Positions 1 through 12,995 of a stretch of DNA of 64,000 nt are shown here, in pieces. The notes below the pieces were generated by a model. That model was not told where the DNA came from. It ran no database searches and saw only the letters and a list, made by a program, of their open reading frames with translations. Position numbers and translations under genes: made by a program. Every line of letters begins with the position of its first letter. Positions within the stretch are counted from its first letter, which is position 1. The stretch is from Deinococcus grandis. Its GTDB lineage: Bacteria > Deinococcota > Deinococci > Deinococcales > Deinococcaceae. Location: contig NZ_BCMS01000001.1 in the NCBI RefSeq assembly GCF_001485435.1, positions 753,501 through 817,500 on the forward strand, read 5' to 3'.

Positions 1-1128
1 GTACCGCTGCAGCATCAGCTTCCCCAGCGCCACGAGCGGCACCGCCAGCAGCGCCCCGGCGAAGCCCAGCAGCGACGCCCCGATCAGGATGGCGACGAGC
101 ACCGTGATCGGATGCAGGTCCGTCGTGCGGCTCAGGATGTACGGACTGAGGAAGTTCCCCTCGATCTGGTTGGCCGCCACGAACACCACGATCACCGCCA
201 CGATCTTCAGCAGCGCGCCCGGCAGCGTCAGCGCCAGCAGGATCGCCGGGGTCGCGCCGATGATCGGCCCCAGGTACGGCACGATATTGAACGCCCCCGC
301 CAGGAACCCGATCGCGGCGGCACTGGGAATCCCCACGATGGTCAGGCCCAGCCACACGAACACCCCGATGAACGACGCGATCAGCAGCTGCCCGCGCACG
401 TACCCGCCGACCGCCGTGCCGACCAGATCGCTGAACTCCATGACGCGCGGCTGCCACGGGCGCGGGAACACGTTCAGCAGCGCGGCGTTCACGCGGCTGT
501 AGTCGATCATCAGGTAGATGCTCATCAGCAGGATCAGCAGCACCTGCCCGACCACCCCGCCGATCGACACGAGGCTGTTCAGCAGCGTCCCGGTCGAGGA
601 CAGCGCGTTCTGCAGGATCGGGACGATGTTCTGCCCGAAGTTCTGCACGTAGTCCTGTGCGGCCGTGATCAGCCGCTCGCGGGAGTTGTCCAGGCCCGGC
701 ACACCCCGCGCCGACAGCCAGGACGTCATGCGGTCCAGCACGTCCCCCAGCGACCCGATCTGAGCCGGCAGTTTCTGGATCAGCGTGATCAGCTGCCCCG
801 ACACGGTCGCCAGCAGCAGCCCCGCCAGGCTCAGCAGGCCCGCGAAGATCAGCACCACGAAGAACACACCCAGCCCGCGCCGCACCCGGCCCCGCTCCAG
901 CCAGTTCAGCAGCGGATTGGCCAGGTACGCGATCAGGAACGCCACCGTGAAACTGACCAGCACCGTCCGGATCTGCCCCACGAACCGCCACGCGACGTAA
1001 ATGGCCAGCAGGAACACCAGCGCCCGCACCCACGGGCTGCGCCACACGTACTGAAAGGCGTTCAGGCGGGTGGGATCACCGGGAGACGACTGAGGACGGG
1101 GCGTGGGGGAAGGTCGGGGCACGTCCAC
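1..1128 (-). CDS. AI-2E family transporter (partial, 3' end off window)
   Basis: The minus strand is open from a GTG at 1128 to the left edge (376 codons seen, no stop). It encodes a multi-helix membrane protein with the family's C-terminal pattern: PYLGPIIGATPAI, then LVAILIGASLLG and GALLAVPLVALGK. This PerM/TqsA/YdiK-like family exports small molecules or ions across the inner membrane; the substrate cannot be told from sequence. A TAG stop lies two codons upstream of the GTG, so the start is GTG 1128 or GTG 1122. The N-terminus is Pro/Ser-rich and cytoplasmic, before the first helix at about residue 35. Confidence 0.85.
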   Translation of the reverse strand, partial: MDVPRPSPTPRPQSSPGDPTRLNAFQYVWRSPWVRALVFLLAIYVAWRFVGQIRTVLVSFTVAFLIAYLANPLLNWLERGRVRRGLGVFFVVLIFAGLLSLAGLLLATVSGQLITLIQKLPAQIGSLGDVLDRMTSWLSARGVPGLDNSRERLITAAQDYVQNFGQNIVPILQNALSSTGTLLNSLVSIGGVVGQVLLILLMSIYLMIDYSRVNAALLNVFPRPWQPRVMEFSDLVGTAVGGYVRGQLLIASFIGVFVWLGLTIVGIPSAAAIGFLAGAFNIVPYLGPIIGATPAILLALTLPGALLKIVAVIVVFVAANQIEGNFLSPYILSRTTDLHPITVLVAILIGASLLGFAGALLAVPLVALGKLMLQRY

Positions 1129-1281
1129 ACTCTAGCGGGCCGCGCCCCCGACCACGCACAGGGTCTGCGTTTCAGGCTCGCCGCACCTGCCCATGGCGTC
1201 CCGGGCGTGCAGCCGCATGGCCACCCGCGGCCTTGCTCACTCTGCTCGATTCACACGGGAGCGGAGGGTGTCCTCACACCC

Positions 1282-2307
1282 TCAGAAGGTGCGGGTCACG
1301 ACCTGACCGGACTGCCCCAGGGGCGCGCTGGGCCCGCCGCTGACGCTGACGCTGACCGCCGCGGCATTCCCGGTGCGGATGGTCACGCCCTTCGGAAAGG
1401 CCTTCACGGTCCCGGCCGGAGGGGTGCCCTCGAACACGATGCGGCCCGCGGCGTCCGTCACGCGCGTCCATGACGGGCCGCTGTACGTGACCTTCACGCC
1501 GCTCGCAGGGGTCTGCGTGGGCTTCGGCGCTGCCGCCGCGCTGCCTGCCGCCTTGGCGCCGGTCCCGGTGCGCGGGGGAGTGGCGGGACGGGCCGCGTCG
1601 GTCAGGACGCTGGCCTTCCCGCTGGGATTGAGAGTCACGCGCAGGTCGCGGCTGCGGCTCACGTCCACCGCCTGCCGCAGCGGCTCACGACCCGCGAGTT
1701 CCACGCGCAGTTCCGCCTGCCGCCGGGCGTCCACCGGGAACGCCAGGACCGGCGCGGTCCCCAGGTCGCGGTTGTCGAGGTACACCCGCGCGCCGGGCGG
1801 CGTGACCTTCACCGTCAGGCGGACCGTCTGTACGGCCTGGGGCGTGGTCGCCGCGCCCGCCGTGCCGCTGCCCGTCCCGGCCGCCCCCGCCGCTGCCGCG
1901 CCCGCCGCGGGGGTGACGGCCGTCTGGGGACTGCCCCCGCCGCGTGTGAACTGGTACGCGGCCGCCCCGGCGATCAGCAGGGCGCCGACGGCCAGGGCGG
2001 CCCACAGCGCGCCGGGGCGCCGGGCGGGCCGGACCGGCGCGGTGACGCGGGTCGCGGCGGACGACCCGGCGGGGGCCGGGAGTGCCCGGTCGAAGTCACT
2101 CAGGAGCGGCTGCGGGTCCAGGCCCAGTTCCCGCGCGTAGCGGGTCAGGTACGAGCGGGCGAAGGTCCGTTCGGGCAGCGCGGCCAGGTTGCCGTCCTCC
2201 AGCGCCCGCAGGTAATCCCCGCGGATCTTGGTGCGCAGGGCGACGTCCTGCGTGCTGAGACCCAGCCCCTCGCGGGCCTGTCGAAGGGCGGCTCCAAAGC
2301 TCGTCAC
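1282..2307 (-). CDS. RodZ-like protein: HTH, one TM helix, PEGA-like and DUF4115 domains
   Basis: This 341-residue protein has four parts in order. An N-terminal Cro/C1-type HTH (FGAALRQAREGLGLSTQDVA) opens it. A Pro-rich linker and a single TM helix follow at about residues 98-120. Next is a PEGA-like beta domain (VTPPGARVYLDNRDLG). Last is a DUF4115-type C-terminus (YSGPSWTRVTDAAGRIVFEG). The layout matches RodZ, a membrane-anchored cell-shape or envelope protein, but RodZ normally lacks a PEGA domain. I chose GTG 2307 because the HTH begins there; an open reading frame continues upstream to 2472 but crosses the repeat at 2442-2580 and is not protein-like. The gene stands alone. Confidence 0.8.
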   Translation of the reverse strand: MTSFGAALRQAREGLGLSTQDVALRTKIRGDYLRALEDGNLAALPERTFARSYLTRYARELGLDPQPLLSDFDRALPAPAGSSAATRVTAPVRPARRPGALWAALAVGALLIAGAAAYQFTRGGGSPQTAVTPAAGAAAAGAAGTGSGTAGAATTPQAVQTVRLTVKVTPPGARVYLDNRDLGTAPVLAFPVDARRQAELRVELAGREPLRQAVDVSRSRDLRVTLNPSGKASVLTDAARPATPPRTGTGAKAAGSAAAAPKPTQTPASGVKVTYSGPSWTRVTDAAGRIVFEGTPPAGTVKAFPKGVTIRTGNAAAVSVSVSGGPSAPLGQSGQVVTRTF

Positions 2308-2441
2308 GGTACTGTCCAGAGTAGCGCATCCGTCCGGCGCGCGCGGCGCGCTGCTGTGCCCCGCCGGGCCCACGCAGCAGACACCGGGGCGCCGCGTAGC
2401 GTCCCCGGTGTCCGAAGTCTGACGTCTGCTGCCGTGTGGGT

Positions 2442-2577
2442 GTTGTACGGGTTTCGTCCGTTCCGTCGACAACCTGGAACTTCACCATGTTGCCAACTCC
2501 ACGCCCGGACCCCGTTACGCTCCTCCTCGCTCCGCTCGGGTTGAAAGATTGTGTCAACCTTTCAACCGGAGTTCGTA

Positions 2578-2580
<3 letters not shown>
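2442..2580 (-). repeat. TGA-targeting structured repeat, copy 1
   Basis: About 139 bp, read on the minus strand. It starts TGATACGAACTCCGG at 2580 and contains a TTGAAAG/CTTTCAA hairpin, then a conserved GAGCGGAGCGAGGAGGAG tract, then a long hairpin (GTTGGCAACATGG pairing with CCAGGTTGTCGAC around loop TGAAGTT). Its first three bases are the TGA stop of the upstream permease gene. The far end (CCCGTACAA) is decayed relative to copies at 5965-6104 and 22518-22655. Confidence 0.9.
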
Positions 2581-5441
<2,861 letters not shown>

Positions 5442-5447
5442 CTTCCC

Positions 5448-5453
5448 ATTGTA
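5448..5453 (-). promoter_or_regulatory. Leaderless -10 element of the permease operon
   Basis: TACAAT on the minus strand, with GGGAAG between it and GTG 5441. This spacing would put the transcription start at the start codon. No clear -35 is seen. Confidence 0.5.
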
Positions 5454-5550
5454 CGGGGTTTCAGGCAAGTCTGGACAGGTGCGCAGGCCCCCGGTGATGG
5501 GGGTGAAGGCGGCACCCGTCCCGGGGCATCCTGCTATCCTCGGGGACGCT

Positions 5551-5967
5551 ATGGAACGCACCTTTGCCATGATCAAACCCGACGGCGTCCGCCGCGGCCT
5601 GACCCCCGAGATCCTCGCCCGCATCCAGCGCAAGGGCTACCGCGTGGTGGGCCTCAAGCAGATGGTCATCGCCCGCGAGACCGCCGAAGCGCACTACGGC
5701 GAGCACAAGGAGCGCCCCTTCTTCGGTGAACTGGTGGACTTCATCACCGGCGGGCCCGTCGTCGCCATCGCCCTGGAAGGCGAGAACGCCATCGCCGGCT
5801 GGCGCGCCATGATGGGCGCGACCAACCCCGCCAACGCCGCCCCCGGCAGCATCCGCGCCGACTTCGCCACCACCACCGGCGAGAACGTCACGCATGGCAG
5901 CGACAGCACCGAGAGCGCCGCGCGCGAACTGGCCCTGTTCTTCAAGGACGGCGAACTGCTCGCCTGA
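5551..5967 (+). CDS. ndk: Nucleoside diphosphate kinase
   Basis: This 138-residue protein is a full-length NDP kinase, transferring the gamma-phosphate from NTPs to NDPs in the cytoplasm. It starts MERTFAMIKPDGVRRG. The catalytic histidine is in GENVTHGSDS and the nucleotide-binding segment is NPANAAPGSIRAD. I chose ATG 5551 because the family begins there; TATCCT 10 nt upstream is a plausible leaderless -10. It is divergent from the permease operon. The stop TGA (5965-5967) is the left terminal triplet of a repeat element. Confidence 0.96.
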   Translation: MERTFAMIKPDGVRRGLTPEILARIQRKGYRVVGLKQMVIARETAEAHYGEHKERPFFGELVDFITGGPVVAIALEGENAIAGWRAMMGATNPANAAPGSIRADFATTTGENVTHGSDSTESAARELALFFKDGELLA

Positions 5968-6104
5968 TACGGACTCCGATTGAATGGGCTGCAAAGCCCG
6001 TTCAATCCGAGCGGAGGCGAGAAGGAGAGAAACGGGTTCCGGACGTGCAGCCGGCAATCCGGTGAAGTTCCGGATTGTTGGCGAAACAAACGGAATCCGT
6101 ATGA
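5965..6104 (+). repeat. TGA-targeting structured repeat, copy 2
   Basis: A 140-bp element from TGATACGGACTCCG to CGGAATCCGTATGA, flanked by TGA on both sides. Hairpin A pairs 5980-5989 with 5996-6005. Hairpin B pairs 6050-6062 (GCCGGCAATCCGG) with 6070-6082 (CCGGATTGTTGGC). Bases in both stems differ from the other copies but stay paired. It begins at the ndk stop codon and could also serve as the ndk transcript's 3' structure. Confidence 0.92.
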
Positions 6105-6238
6105 GCCGCGCCCCCGCGCGCCGCGCCCCGCCTCCACCGTGAGCGGGGCGCGGTCCCGTTGACCCCCGGCAGCGGGCCGGTGCGGCGCGCCACCCCCGCC
6201 GGAGGCCCCCACCTGCGGGTGACGGTGCCGGGCGCTTC

Positions 6239-7333
6239 GTGCGAGAATTTCACTCAGCACATGGTCGACAGGTCCGTTCCCGGAGTGAAGCCGAATTGAA
6301 AACGCCGACGCTTCCTCAGCTGCTGCAACGCAACCGGGTTCTGGTGGTGTGCAGCGCCAGCCTGGCGTACGTCCTGTACGCCGTCCTGACCGGCCTGATC
6401 GACCCGCCCCGCGAGGGCTGGGCGGCGCTGGGCAACCCCAAGTACATCGCGGCCGTCGTGGCCCTGCTGACCGCCGCCGCCACCCTGCTGCGGCCCGCGC
6501 GGGTGGGCGCCGTGTACGCCGTGACCAGCGTCGGGTACCTGCTCGTCGCCGTGCTGGAAATCCCGCGCGCCGTCGCGTGGGGGGACATGCCGTTCCACCT
6601 GACGCTGTGGCTGACCATGAACGTCCTCGTGTCGTACCTGGTGTTCGGCACGCGCCTGGGCACCGCCGTGAACCTCGGCAGTGTCCTGACCATGATCGTC
6701 AGCGTCCTCATGAACGGCCCGCTCGAGGCCAGCAACATGGCCGACTGGGTCACGGCGATCATCGTGCTGGGCGGCACCGGCCTGATCGCGTTCAACGTCA
6801 TGGCGTTCATCGAGCAGAACCTCAGCGCGCACCAGCAGACCAGCCAGCGCCTCCAGGCGGCCCGCAAGGACGCCCTGACCGAGGTGCTGGGCCGCAGCGC
6901 CACCGAGGAGGAACTCGAACGCAGCATCGAGCAGGCCCTGAAGAACCGCGCGCCGCTGAGCATCATCGTGACCGACATCGACCACTTCAAACGCGTGAAC
7001 GACGTGCACGGGCACGGCACCGGGGACGACGTGCTGCGGTCCTTCGGCAAGCGCCTGCGCCGCAGCGTGAGCACCTCGGGCGGGCAGGTGGGCCGCTGGG
7101 GCGGCGAGGAATTCCTGGTGATCCTGCCCGGCATGGCCCGCCCGGACGCGATGGTCGTCGCCGAGCGCCTGCGGGCCGAGGTGGCCGACGAGGCCATCGC
7201 GGGTCTGGACGTCACCGCCAGTTTCGGCGTGGCCTCCCTGCGCGGCGCGGAGGACACCGCCGAGGACCTGTTCGCCCGCGCGGACAGCGCCATGTACAAC
7301 GCCAAACGCAACGGCCGCAACTCGGTCCGCTGA
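6239..7333 (+). CDS. Membrane-anchored diguanylate cyclase (GGDEF)
   Basis: This 364-residue protein makes cyclic di-GMP from GTP. Residues ~33-195 form about six hydrophobic helices of an unrecognised membrane sensor. The C-terminal GGDEF domain (residues ~205-362) has DIDHFKRVND and the active-site motif GGEEF at 288-292, a functional variant. The RxxD inhibitory site expected just before it is absent. The start is uncertain: GTG 6239 gives the longest form; TTG 6296, with GGAG upstream and closer to the first helix, is an alternative. It stands alone. Confidence 0.85.
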   Translation: MREFHSAHGRQVRSRSEAELKTPTLPQLLQRNRVLVVCSASLAYVLYAVLTGLIDPPREGWAALGNPKYIAAVVALLTAAATLLRPARVGAVYAVTSVGYLLVAVLEIPRAVAWGDMPFHLTLWLTMNVLVSYLVFGTRLGTAVNLGSVLTMIVSVLMNGPLEASNMADWVTAIIVLGGTGLIAFNVMAFIEQNLSAHQQTSQRLQAARKDALTEVLGRSATEEELERSIEQALKNRAPLSIIVTDIDHFKRVNDVHGHGTGDDVLRSFGKRLRRSVSTSGGQVGRWGGEEFLVILPGMARPDAMVVAERLRAEVADEAIAGLDVTASFGVASLRGAEDTAEDLFARADSAMYNAKRNGRNSVR

Positions 7334-7345
7334 GCGGCGAGCCCG

Positions 7346-7819
7346 TCAGCGGCGGAAGGCGGGCAGCAGCGCGGCCTCCTCCTGCGTGACGTACCCGCGC
7401 GTGACCACCCGCAGGCCCTGCCCGGTCGTCAGGATCAGCGTGTCGGCCAGCCGCGAGCCCGCCGCAGGGTGCAGCGCCTCGCCCTGCGGCGTCGTCACGG
7501 CCCGCGCGTCCGGCCCGGCCAGGTCCTGCGCGGTGAACCGCGGCGACCGGATGTCCAGCATCCAGCTCAGGGGCCGCGCGTCACTGTCGTACTGCACCAC
7601 CACGCCCTGCGCGTCCAGAGGCGGGCGGGTCGTCCACGTGGCGCGGCGCAGCCCACCCCCGATCCGCTCGCGCGAGTCCGCCTGCGCGTCGAACGACCCG
7701 GTCGCCGTGAACAGCGTCCTGGCGACCAGATCCTCACCCCCCACCCCGTCCCTGGCCGCACCGCCGGGCTTGCAGGCAGTCAGGAGCAGCAGGGGCAGCA
7801 GCAGGTAAATGGGACGCAT
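7346..7819 (-). CDS. Predicted lipoprotein of unknown function
   Basis: This 157-residue protein begins MRPIYLLLPLLLLTACKPGG, a lipoprotein signal peptide with lipobox LTAC, so it should be anchored in the membrane by Cys-15. The rest is a small mixed domain (ATWTTRPPLDAQGVVVQYDS; TLILTTGQGLRVVTRGYV) that I do not recognise. I chose ATG 7819 because the signal peptide starts there; an upstream in-frame Met adds 11 unlikely residues. It converges on the diguanylate cyclase gene with 12 bp between. Confidence 0.75.
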   Translation of the reverse strand: MRPIYLLLPLLLLTACKPGGAARDGVGGEDLVARTLFTATGSFDAQADSRERIGGGLRRATWTTRPPLDAQGVVVQYDSDARPLSWMLDIRSPRFTAQDLAGPDARAVTTPQGEALHPAAGSRLADTLILTTGQGLRVVTRGYVTQEEAALLPAFRR

Positions 7820-7894
7820 GCTCCCGAACGTACACCCGCCCCGGCAGGGCATCTGTCATGCGACGCGCCAATCCGGGCCGTGCCAGCATAGAGT

Positions 7895-8218
7895 GTGAGC
7901 CCGCACCACCTCGCCCTGCTGATCACCGCCGCGCTGCTGAGCACGCTGCTGGCGCTGGGCCTGAGCCTGCAACTGGGCTGGCGGCGCGACGCGGCCCGCT
8001 GGCCGCACCACGCACTGTTCTTCCTGACCTGCGCCGGGACGCTGCTCAGCCTGGGCCTGGCGTGGCGCGCCGGGGCCGCCGCGTGGGCGCTGCTGCCCGC
8101 GCTGCTTCTCCTGCTGAGCATGCCCCGCACCCGCCCGGGCCGCGCCGACCACTGGCAGCGCGCCCTGCTCGGCGCCGCCGCGTTCACCGCCGGAGCCCTG
8201 ACCGCCTGGGGCACCTGA
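7895..8218 (+). CDS. Small membrane protein, four predicted helices
   Basis: A 107-residue hydrophobic protein (LALLITAALLSTLLALGLSL; FFLTCAGTLLSLGLAW; AAWALLPALLLLLSM; LLGAAAFTAGALTAW) with basic loops. It has no recognised family. It starts with GTG and has a CATAGA hexamer a few bases upstream, as in leaderless genes. It is divergent from the lipoprotein gene. Confidence 0.65.
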   Translation: MSPHHLALLITAALLSTLLALGLSLQLGWRRDAARWPHHALFFLTCAGTLLSLGLAWRAGAAAWALLPALLLLLSMPRTRPGRADHWQRALLGAAAFTAGALTAWGT

Positions 8219-8261
8219 CCGGCCCACGCTCCCCGTCGGCCTTCACTGCTAGCCTGCCCGC

Positions 8262-9044
8262 ATGGACCTGATCGACGGCATGCTCGCGCGGCGCACCACC
8301 AACGGCCCCTTCCGCCCGGACCCGGTCAGCCGCGACCACCAGCACCTCCTGATGCGGGTCGCGCAGGCGGCCCCCAGCCACTTCAACAGCCAGCCGTGGC
8401 GTTTCGTGCTGATCGAGAACCCGGACACCATCGCGCAGGTCGCCGCCATCGCCGGGCAGAGCATGACCGAACTCATCGAGGGCGGCGTGTTCTTCGAACG
8501 CTACCGCCGCTACTTCCGCTTCACCCAGCAGGAAATGGAGGAGCGGCGCGACGGCATCCACATCGACCACCTGCCCGGCCCTCTGAAACCCTTCACGCGG
8601 CAGGTGTTCAGCGACGCCGGACTGAAACTCATGCGGCAACTCGGCGTGCCGAAAAAACTCGGGGAGGACAACCGCAAACTCGTGGCAGGCAGCCCGCTGC
8701 TGCTGGCCGTCCTGCTCGACAAGGGCGAGTACCGCCCCGGCGAACTGTCCGGCTTCTACTCCGTGTTCGGCATGGGCGCCGCCATGGAGAACATCTGGAA
8801 CGCCGTCGGTGCGCTCGGCATGGGCATCCAGTTCGTCAGCACACCCATGGAGCTCCCCCGCCACTGGCAGGCCATCCAGGACCTCCTGCGCGTCCCCGGC
8901 GACCTGGAACTCATGGCCGTGTACCGCCTGGGGTATCTGCCGCCCGATCAGGCGCGGCCCAGCATCGACTGGAGCAGCCGCCACCGCAAACGCCTGGAGC
9001 AGTTCGTGTACCGCGACACCTGCGAGCAGCCCGAACGCGAGTGA
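8262..9044 (+). CDS. Nitroreductase family protein (FMN-dependent)
   Basis: This 260-residue protein resembles nitroreductase-fold FMN oxidoreductases. The N-terminal FMN contact pattern is RRTTNGPF, then AAPSHFNSQPWRFVLI. The C-terminal helix pattern is GAAMENIWNAVGALGMGIQFV. The substrate is unknown; members reduce quinones or nitro compounds, or act in dehalogenation and cofactor chemistry. TAGCCT lies 9 nt before ATG 8262. It is followed by a small GC-rich hairpin and stands alone. Confidence 0.85.
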   Translation: MDLIDGMLARRTTNGPFRPDPVSRDHQHLLMRVAQAAPSHFNSQPWRFVLIENPDTIAQVAAIAGQSMTELIEGGVFFERYRRYFRFTQQEMEERRDGIHIDHLPGPLKPFTRQVFSDAGLKLMRQLGVPKKLGEDNRKLVAGSPLLLAVLLDKGEYRPGELSGFYSVFGMGAAMENIWNAVGALGMGIQFVSTPMELPRHWQAIQDLLRVPGDLELMAVYRLGYLPPDQARPSIDWSSRHRKRLEQFVYRDTCEQPERE

Positions 9045-9074
9045 TCCGGCGTCGGTCGGTGTCGTGGCCCACCC

Positions 9075-9090
9075 GGCCCGTCACCGGGCC
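9075..9090 (+). terminator. Small GC hairpin after the nitroreductase gene
   Basis: GGCCCG pairs with CGGGCC around loop TCAC. There is no T-tract, so it is a weak terminator candidate. Confidence 0.35.
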
Positions 9091-9280
9091 ACCACTTTCA
9101 TGCCTGGAGGGGTCTTCTGCTCCTCCTCTGCGAGGCCTCCCTGCGAGTCGCGTCCGCTCGGCGTGACCGGTGGAGGCACACCACGGCACCGGAGGCCACG
9201 CGACTTCACCCTCCCTTGAGGAAACTGCCACGCGCCCGGGCGGGCACTCGGCGCAGAATGCCTCCCTGGAGGGCACCACC

Positions 9281-10183
<903 letters not shown>

Positions 10184-10200
10184 CCCTGCCGTGTTCCCCG

Positions 10201-10240
10201 CTCACCGCGCCCCCGTTTCCTGACGGTGAGGCGCGGTGAG
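10201..10240 (+). terminator. Strong hairpin after the aldo/keto reductase
   Basis: A perfect 11-bp stem, CTCACCGCGCC with GGCGCGGTGAG, around an 18-nt loop, 17 bp past the stop. No T-tract, as is common for high-GC terminators. Confidence 0.55.
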
Positions 10241-10321
10241 CCGTGCATGGACGTTTGCTGAACCCCCAACCGTGGCGCGTGTCCCCCCTCAACCCGGGCA
10301 AAGTCGCGCAGAATGCGGCGC

Positions 10322-11380
10322 ATGCCCCTGACCCCCCACCTGCGCGCCCTCGTGACGGGCACGCCCCCGCACCTGACGCCGCAGACGCAGGTGCAGGAGG
10401 CCGCCCGCACCCTCTTCCCGCGCATGGCGGCCCGCCCGCAACTGCTGGACGTCTTCACGAACGCCATGATCGACACGCGCGCCCTGGCCCGCCCGCTTGA
10501 GTGGTACCTCACCCCGCGCGGCTTCGGCGAGAAGAACGCCGTCTTCGTGCAGGAAGCCCGCGCCCTGACCCGTAGGCTGGCCAGGGAAGCGCTGGACGCC
10601 GCGCAGATCGAAGCGGCCGACGTGGACGCCGTCGTCGTCGTGAACACCAGCGGCATCAGCGCCCCCAGCCTCGACGCCGACCTGATCGAACACCTCGGCA
10701 TCAACCGGCACGCCGCGCGCCTGCCCGTGTGGGGCCTGGGCTGTGCCGGAGGCGCCAGCGGACTGGCCCGCGCCGCCGACCTCGTCCGCGCCGGGTACCG
10801 CCGCGTGCTGTACGTCGCCGTCGAACTGTGCAGCCTGACCCTCGTGCACGGCGACGAGACCAAGAGCAACTTCGTCGGCACGGCCCTGTTCTCCGACGGA
10901 GGCGCCGCCGCCGTCCTCACCCACCCCGATGAACCCGGCCCCCCACCCCTGGCCGAACTGCACGGTGCATACTCCACCCTGATCGAGGACAGCGAGGACA
11001 TCATGGGCTGGGACGTCGTCGACGACGGCCTGAAAGTCCGCTTCAGCCGCGACATCCCCACCCTGGTGCGCGGCATGATGCAGGGGAACGTCCAGGCCGC
11101 CCTGAGCGCGCACGGCTGGTGCCCCACGCAGGTCGGCACGTACGTCGTCCACCCCGGCGGCGTGAAAGTCCTCAGCGCCTACGAGGACGCCCTGAACCTC
11201 CCCCCCGGCGCACTCGACGCCAGCCGTCACGTCCTGCGCCACTACGGCAACATGAGCAGCGTCACCGTCCTGTTCGTCCTGCAGGAAACCCTGCGTGCCC
11301 ACCCGCAGGGCCGCGCCCTGCTGAGCGCCATGGGACCCGGCTTCAGCGCCGAACACGTCCTGCTGAACTTCCCCGGCTGA
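10322..11380 (+). CDS. Type III polyketide synthase (chalcone/stilbene synthase family)
   Basis: This 352-residue homodimeric condensing enzyme extends an acyl-CoA starter with malonyl-CoA and cyclises the chain to pyrones or resorcinols. The Cys-His-Asn triad is visible: Cys in WGLGCAGGASGL, His in YVVHPGGVKVL, Asn in HYGNMSSVTVLF. The substrate is unknown; bacterial relatives make alkylpyrones or alkylresorcinols. The start is ATG 10322, with CAGAAT as a weak -10 8 nt upstream; ATG 10313 adds three residues. No methyltransferase or hydroxylase neighbour is present, so it may work alone. Confidence 0.9.
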   Translation: MPLTPHLRALVTGTPPHLTPQTQVQEAARTLFPRMAARPQLLDVFTNAMIDTRALARPLEWYLTPRGFGEKNAVFVQEARALTRRLAREALDAAQIEAADVDAVVVVNTSGISAPSLDADLIEHLGINRHAARLPVWGLGCAGGASGLARAADLVRAGYRRVLYVAVELCSLTLVHGDETKSNFVGTALFSDGGAAAVLTHPDEPGPPPLAELHGAYSTLIEDSEDIMGWDVVDDGLKVRFSRDIPTLVRGMMQGNVQAALSAHGWCPTQVGTYVVHPGGVKVLSAYEDALNLPPGALDASRHVLRHYGNMSSVTVLFVLQETLRAHPQGRALLSAMGPGFSAEHVLLNFPG

Positions 11381-11390
11381 CGGGGGGCGG

Positions 11391-11980
<590 letters not shown>

Positions 11981-11990
11981 GGTCAGACGG

Positions 11991-12995
11991 TCAGTAGTCC
12001 ATGACCTGCCGGATCGCCTTCGCCACCCGCAGCGGGTTGGGTCGGTACACGTCCTCGACGGCGGTGAAGGGTGGGTAGGGCGCGTCGAAGCCGGTGACGC
12101 GGACGATGGGGGCGCGGAGGTGTTCGATGGCTTCTTCGGCGATGACGGCGGCGATTTCGCTGTGGAATCCGGCGGTGCGGGGCGCTTCGGTGACGATCAC
12201 GGCGCGGCCGGTTCTGGCGACGCTGCTGATGATGGTGTCGGTGTCCATGGGGACGAGGGTGCGCAGGTCGATGACTTCCACGCCGATCCCGGCGGCCTGG
12301 GCAGCGGCGGCGGCTTTCTGGGCGACTTCGACCATGCCGCCGTAGCAGATGACGGTGACGTCGTCGCCGTGGGTGACGAGGCGGGCTTTGCCGATGGGGA
12401 CGCGGTAGTCGCCGGTAGGGACGTCTTCCTTGACGCTGCGGTAGAGCTTGATGGCTTCGAAGAAGAAGACGGGGTCCGGGTCGTTGATGGCGCTCAGCAG
12501 GAGGCCTTTGGCGTCGGCGGGGGTGCTGGGGATGACGACCTTGACGCCGGGGGTGTGGGCGAGGATGGCTTCGGGGCTGTCGGCGTGTTGTTCGGGGGTG
12601 TGGACGCCGCCGCCGTAGGGGGCGCGGATGACCATGGGGAGGTGGTAGCGGCTGCGGGTGCGGTGGCGGTAGCGGCCGAGGTGGGAGAGGATCTGGTCGA
12701 GGGCGGGGTAGAGGAAGCCCGCGAACTGGATTTCCGCGACGGGTTTGAGGCCGGCGAGGCCCATGCCGATGCCCATGCCGACGATGGCGGCTTCGGCGAG
12801 GGGGGTGTCGAACACGCGCCCTTCTCCGTGCTTGGCCTGGAGGCCGTCGGTGGCGCGGAATACGCCGCCCATGACGCCGACGTCCTCGCCGAAGATGTGG
12901 ACGGTGTCGTCGGCGGCGAGGGCGATGTCGAGGGCGTCGTTGATGGCGGCGACCATGGTCATGTTCTTGGTGCCGGTGGGGGGGGTGGCGGTCAT
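11991..12995 (-). CDS. 2-oxo acid dehydrogenase E1 component, beta subunit
   Basis: This 334-residue protein is the beta subunit of a heterotetrameric thiamine-diphosphate E1 that decarboxylates a 2-oxo acid and acylates the lipoyl arm of E2. Family signatures are FGEDVGVMGGVFRAT, DTPLAEAAIVGMGIGMG, EIQFAGFLYPALDQI, RAPYGGGVHTPEQHADS and the C-terminal DLRTLVPMDTDTI. Its ATG overlaps the alpha-subunit TGA (ATGA), so the subunits are made together. It could be pyruvate or branched-chain specific. No E2 or E3 gene is next to it. Confidence 0.92.
   Translation of the reverse strand: MTATPPTGTKNMTMVAAINDALDIALAADDTVHIFGEDVGVMGGVFRATDGLQAKHGEGRVFDTPLAEAAIVGMGIGMGLAGLKPVAEIQFAGFLYPALDQILSHLGRYRHRTRSRYHLPMVIRAPYGGGVHTPEQHADSPEAILAHTPGVKVVIPSTPADAKGLLLSAINDPDPVFFFEAIKLYRSVKEDVPTGDYRVPIGKARLVTHGDDVTVICYGGMVEVAQKAAAAAQAAGIGVEVIDLRTLVPMDTDTIISSVARTGRAVIVTEAPRTAGFHSEIAAVIAEEAIEHLRAPIVRVTGFDAPYPPFTAVEDVYRPNPLRVAKAIRQVMDY

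Noticed and set aside
112..1473. A long plus-strand frame over the AI-2E and RodZ-like genes
   Set aside because: Gln/Arg/His-rich antisense shadow with no start signal or domain; the minus-strand frames carry real families.
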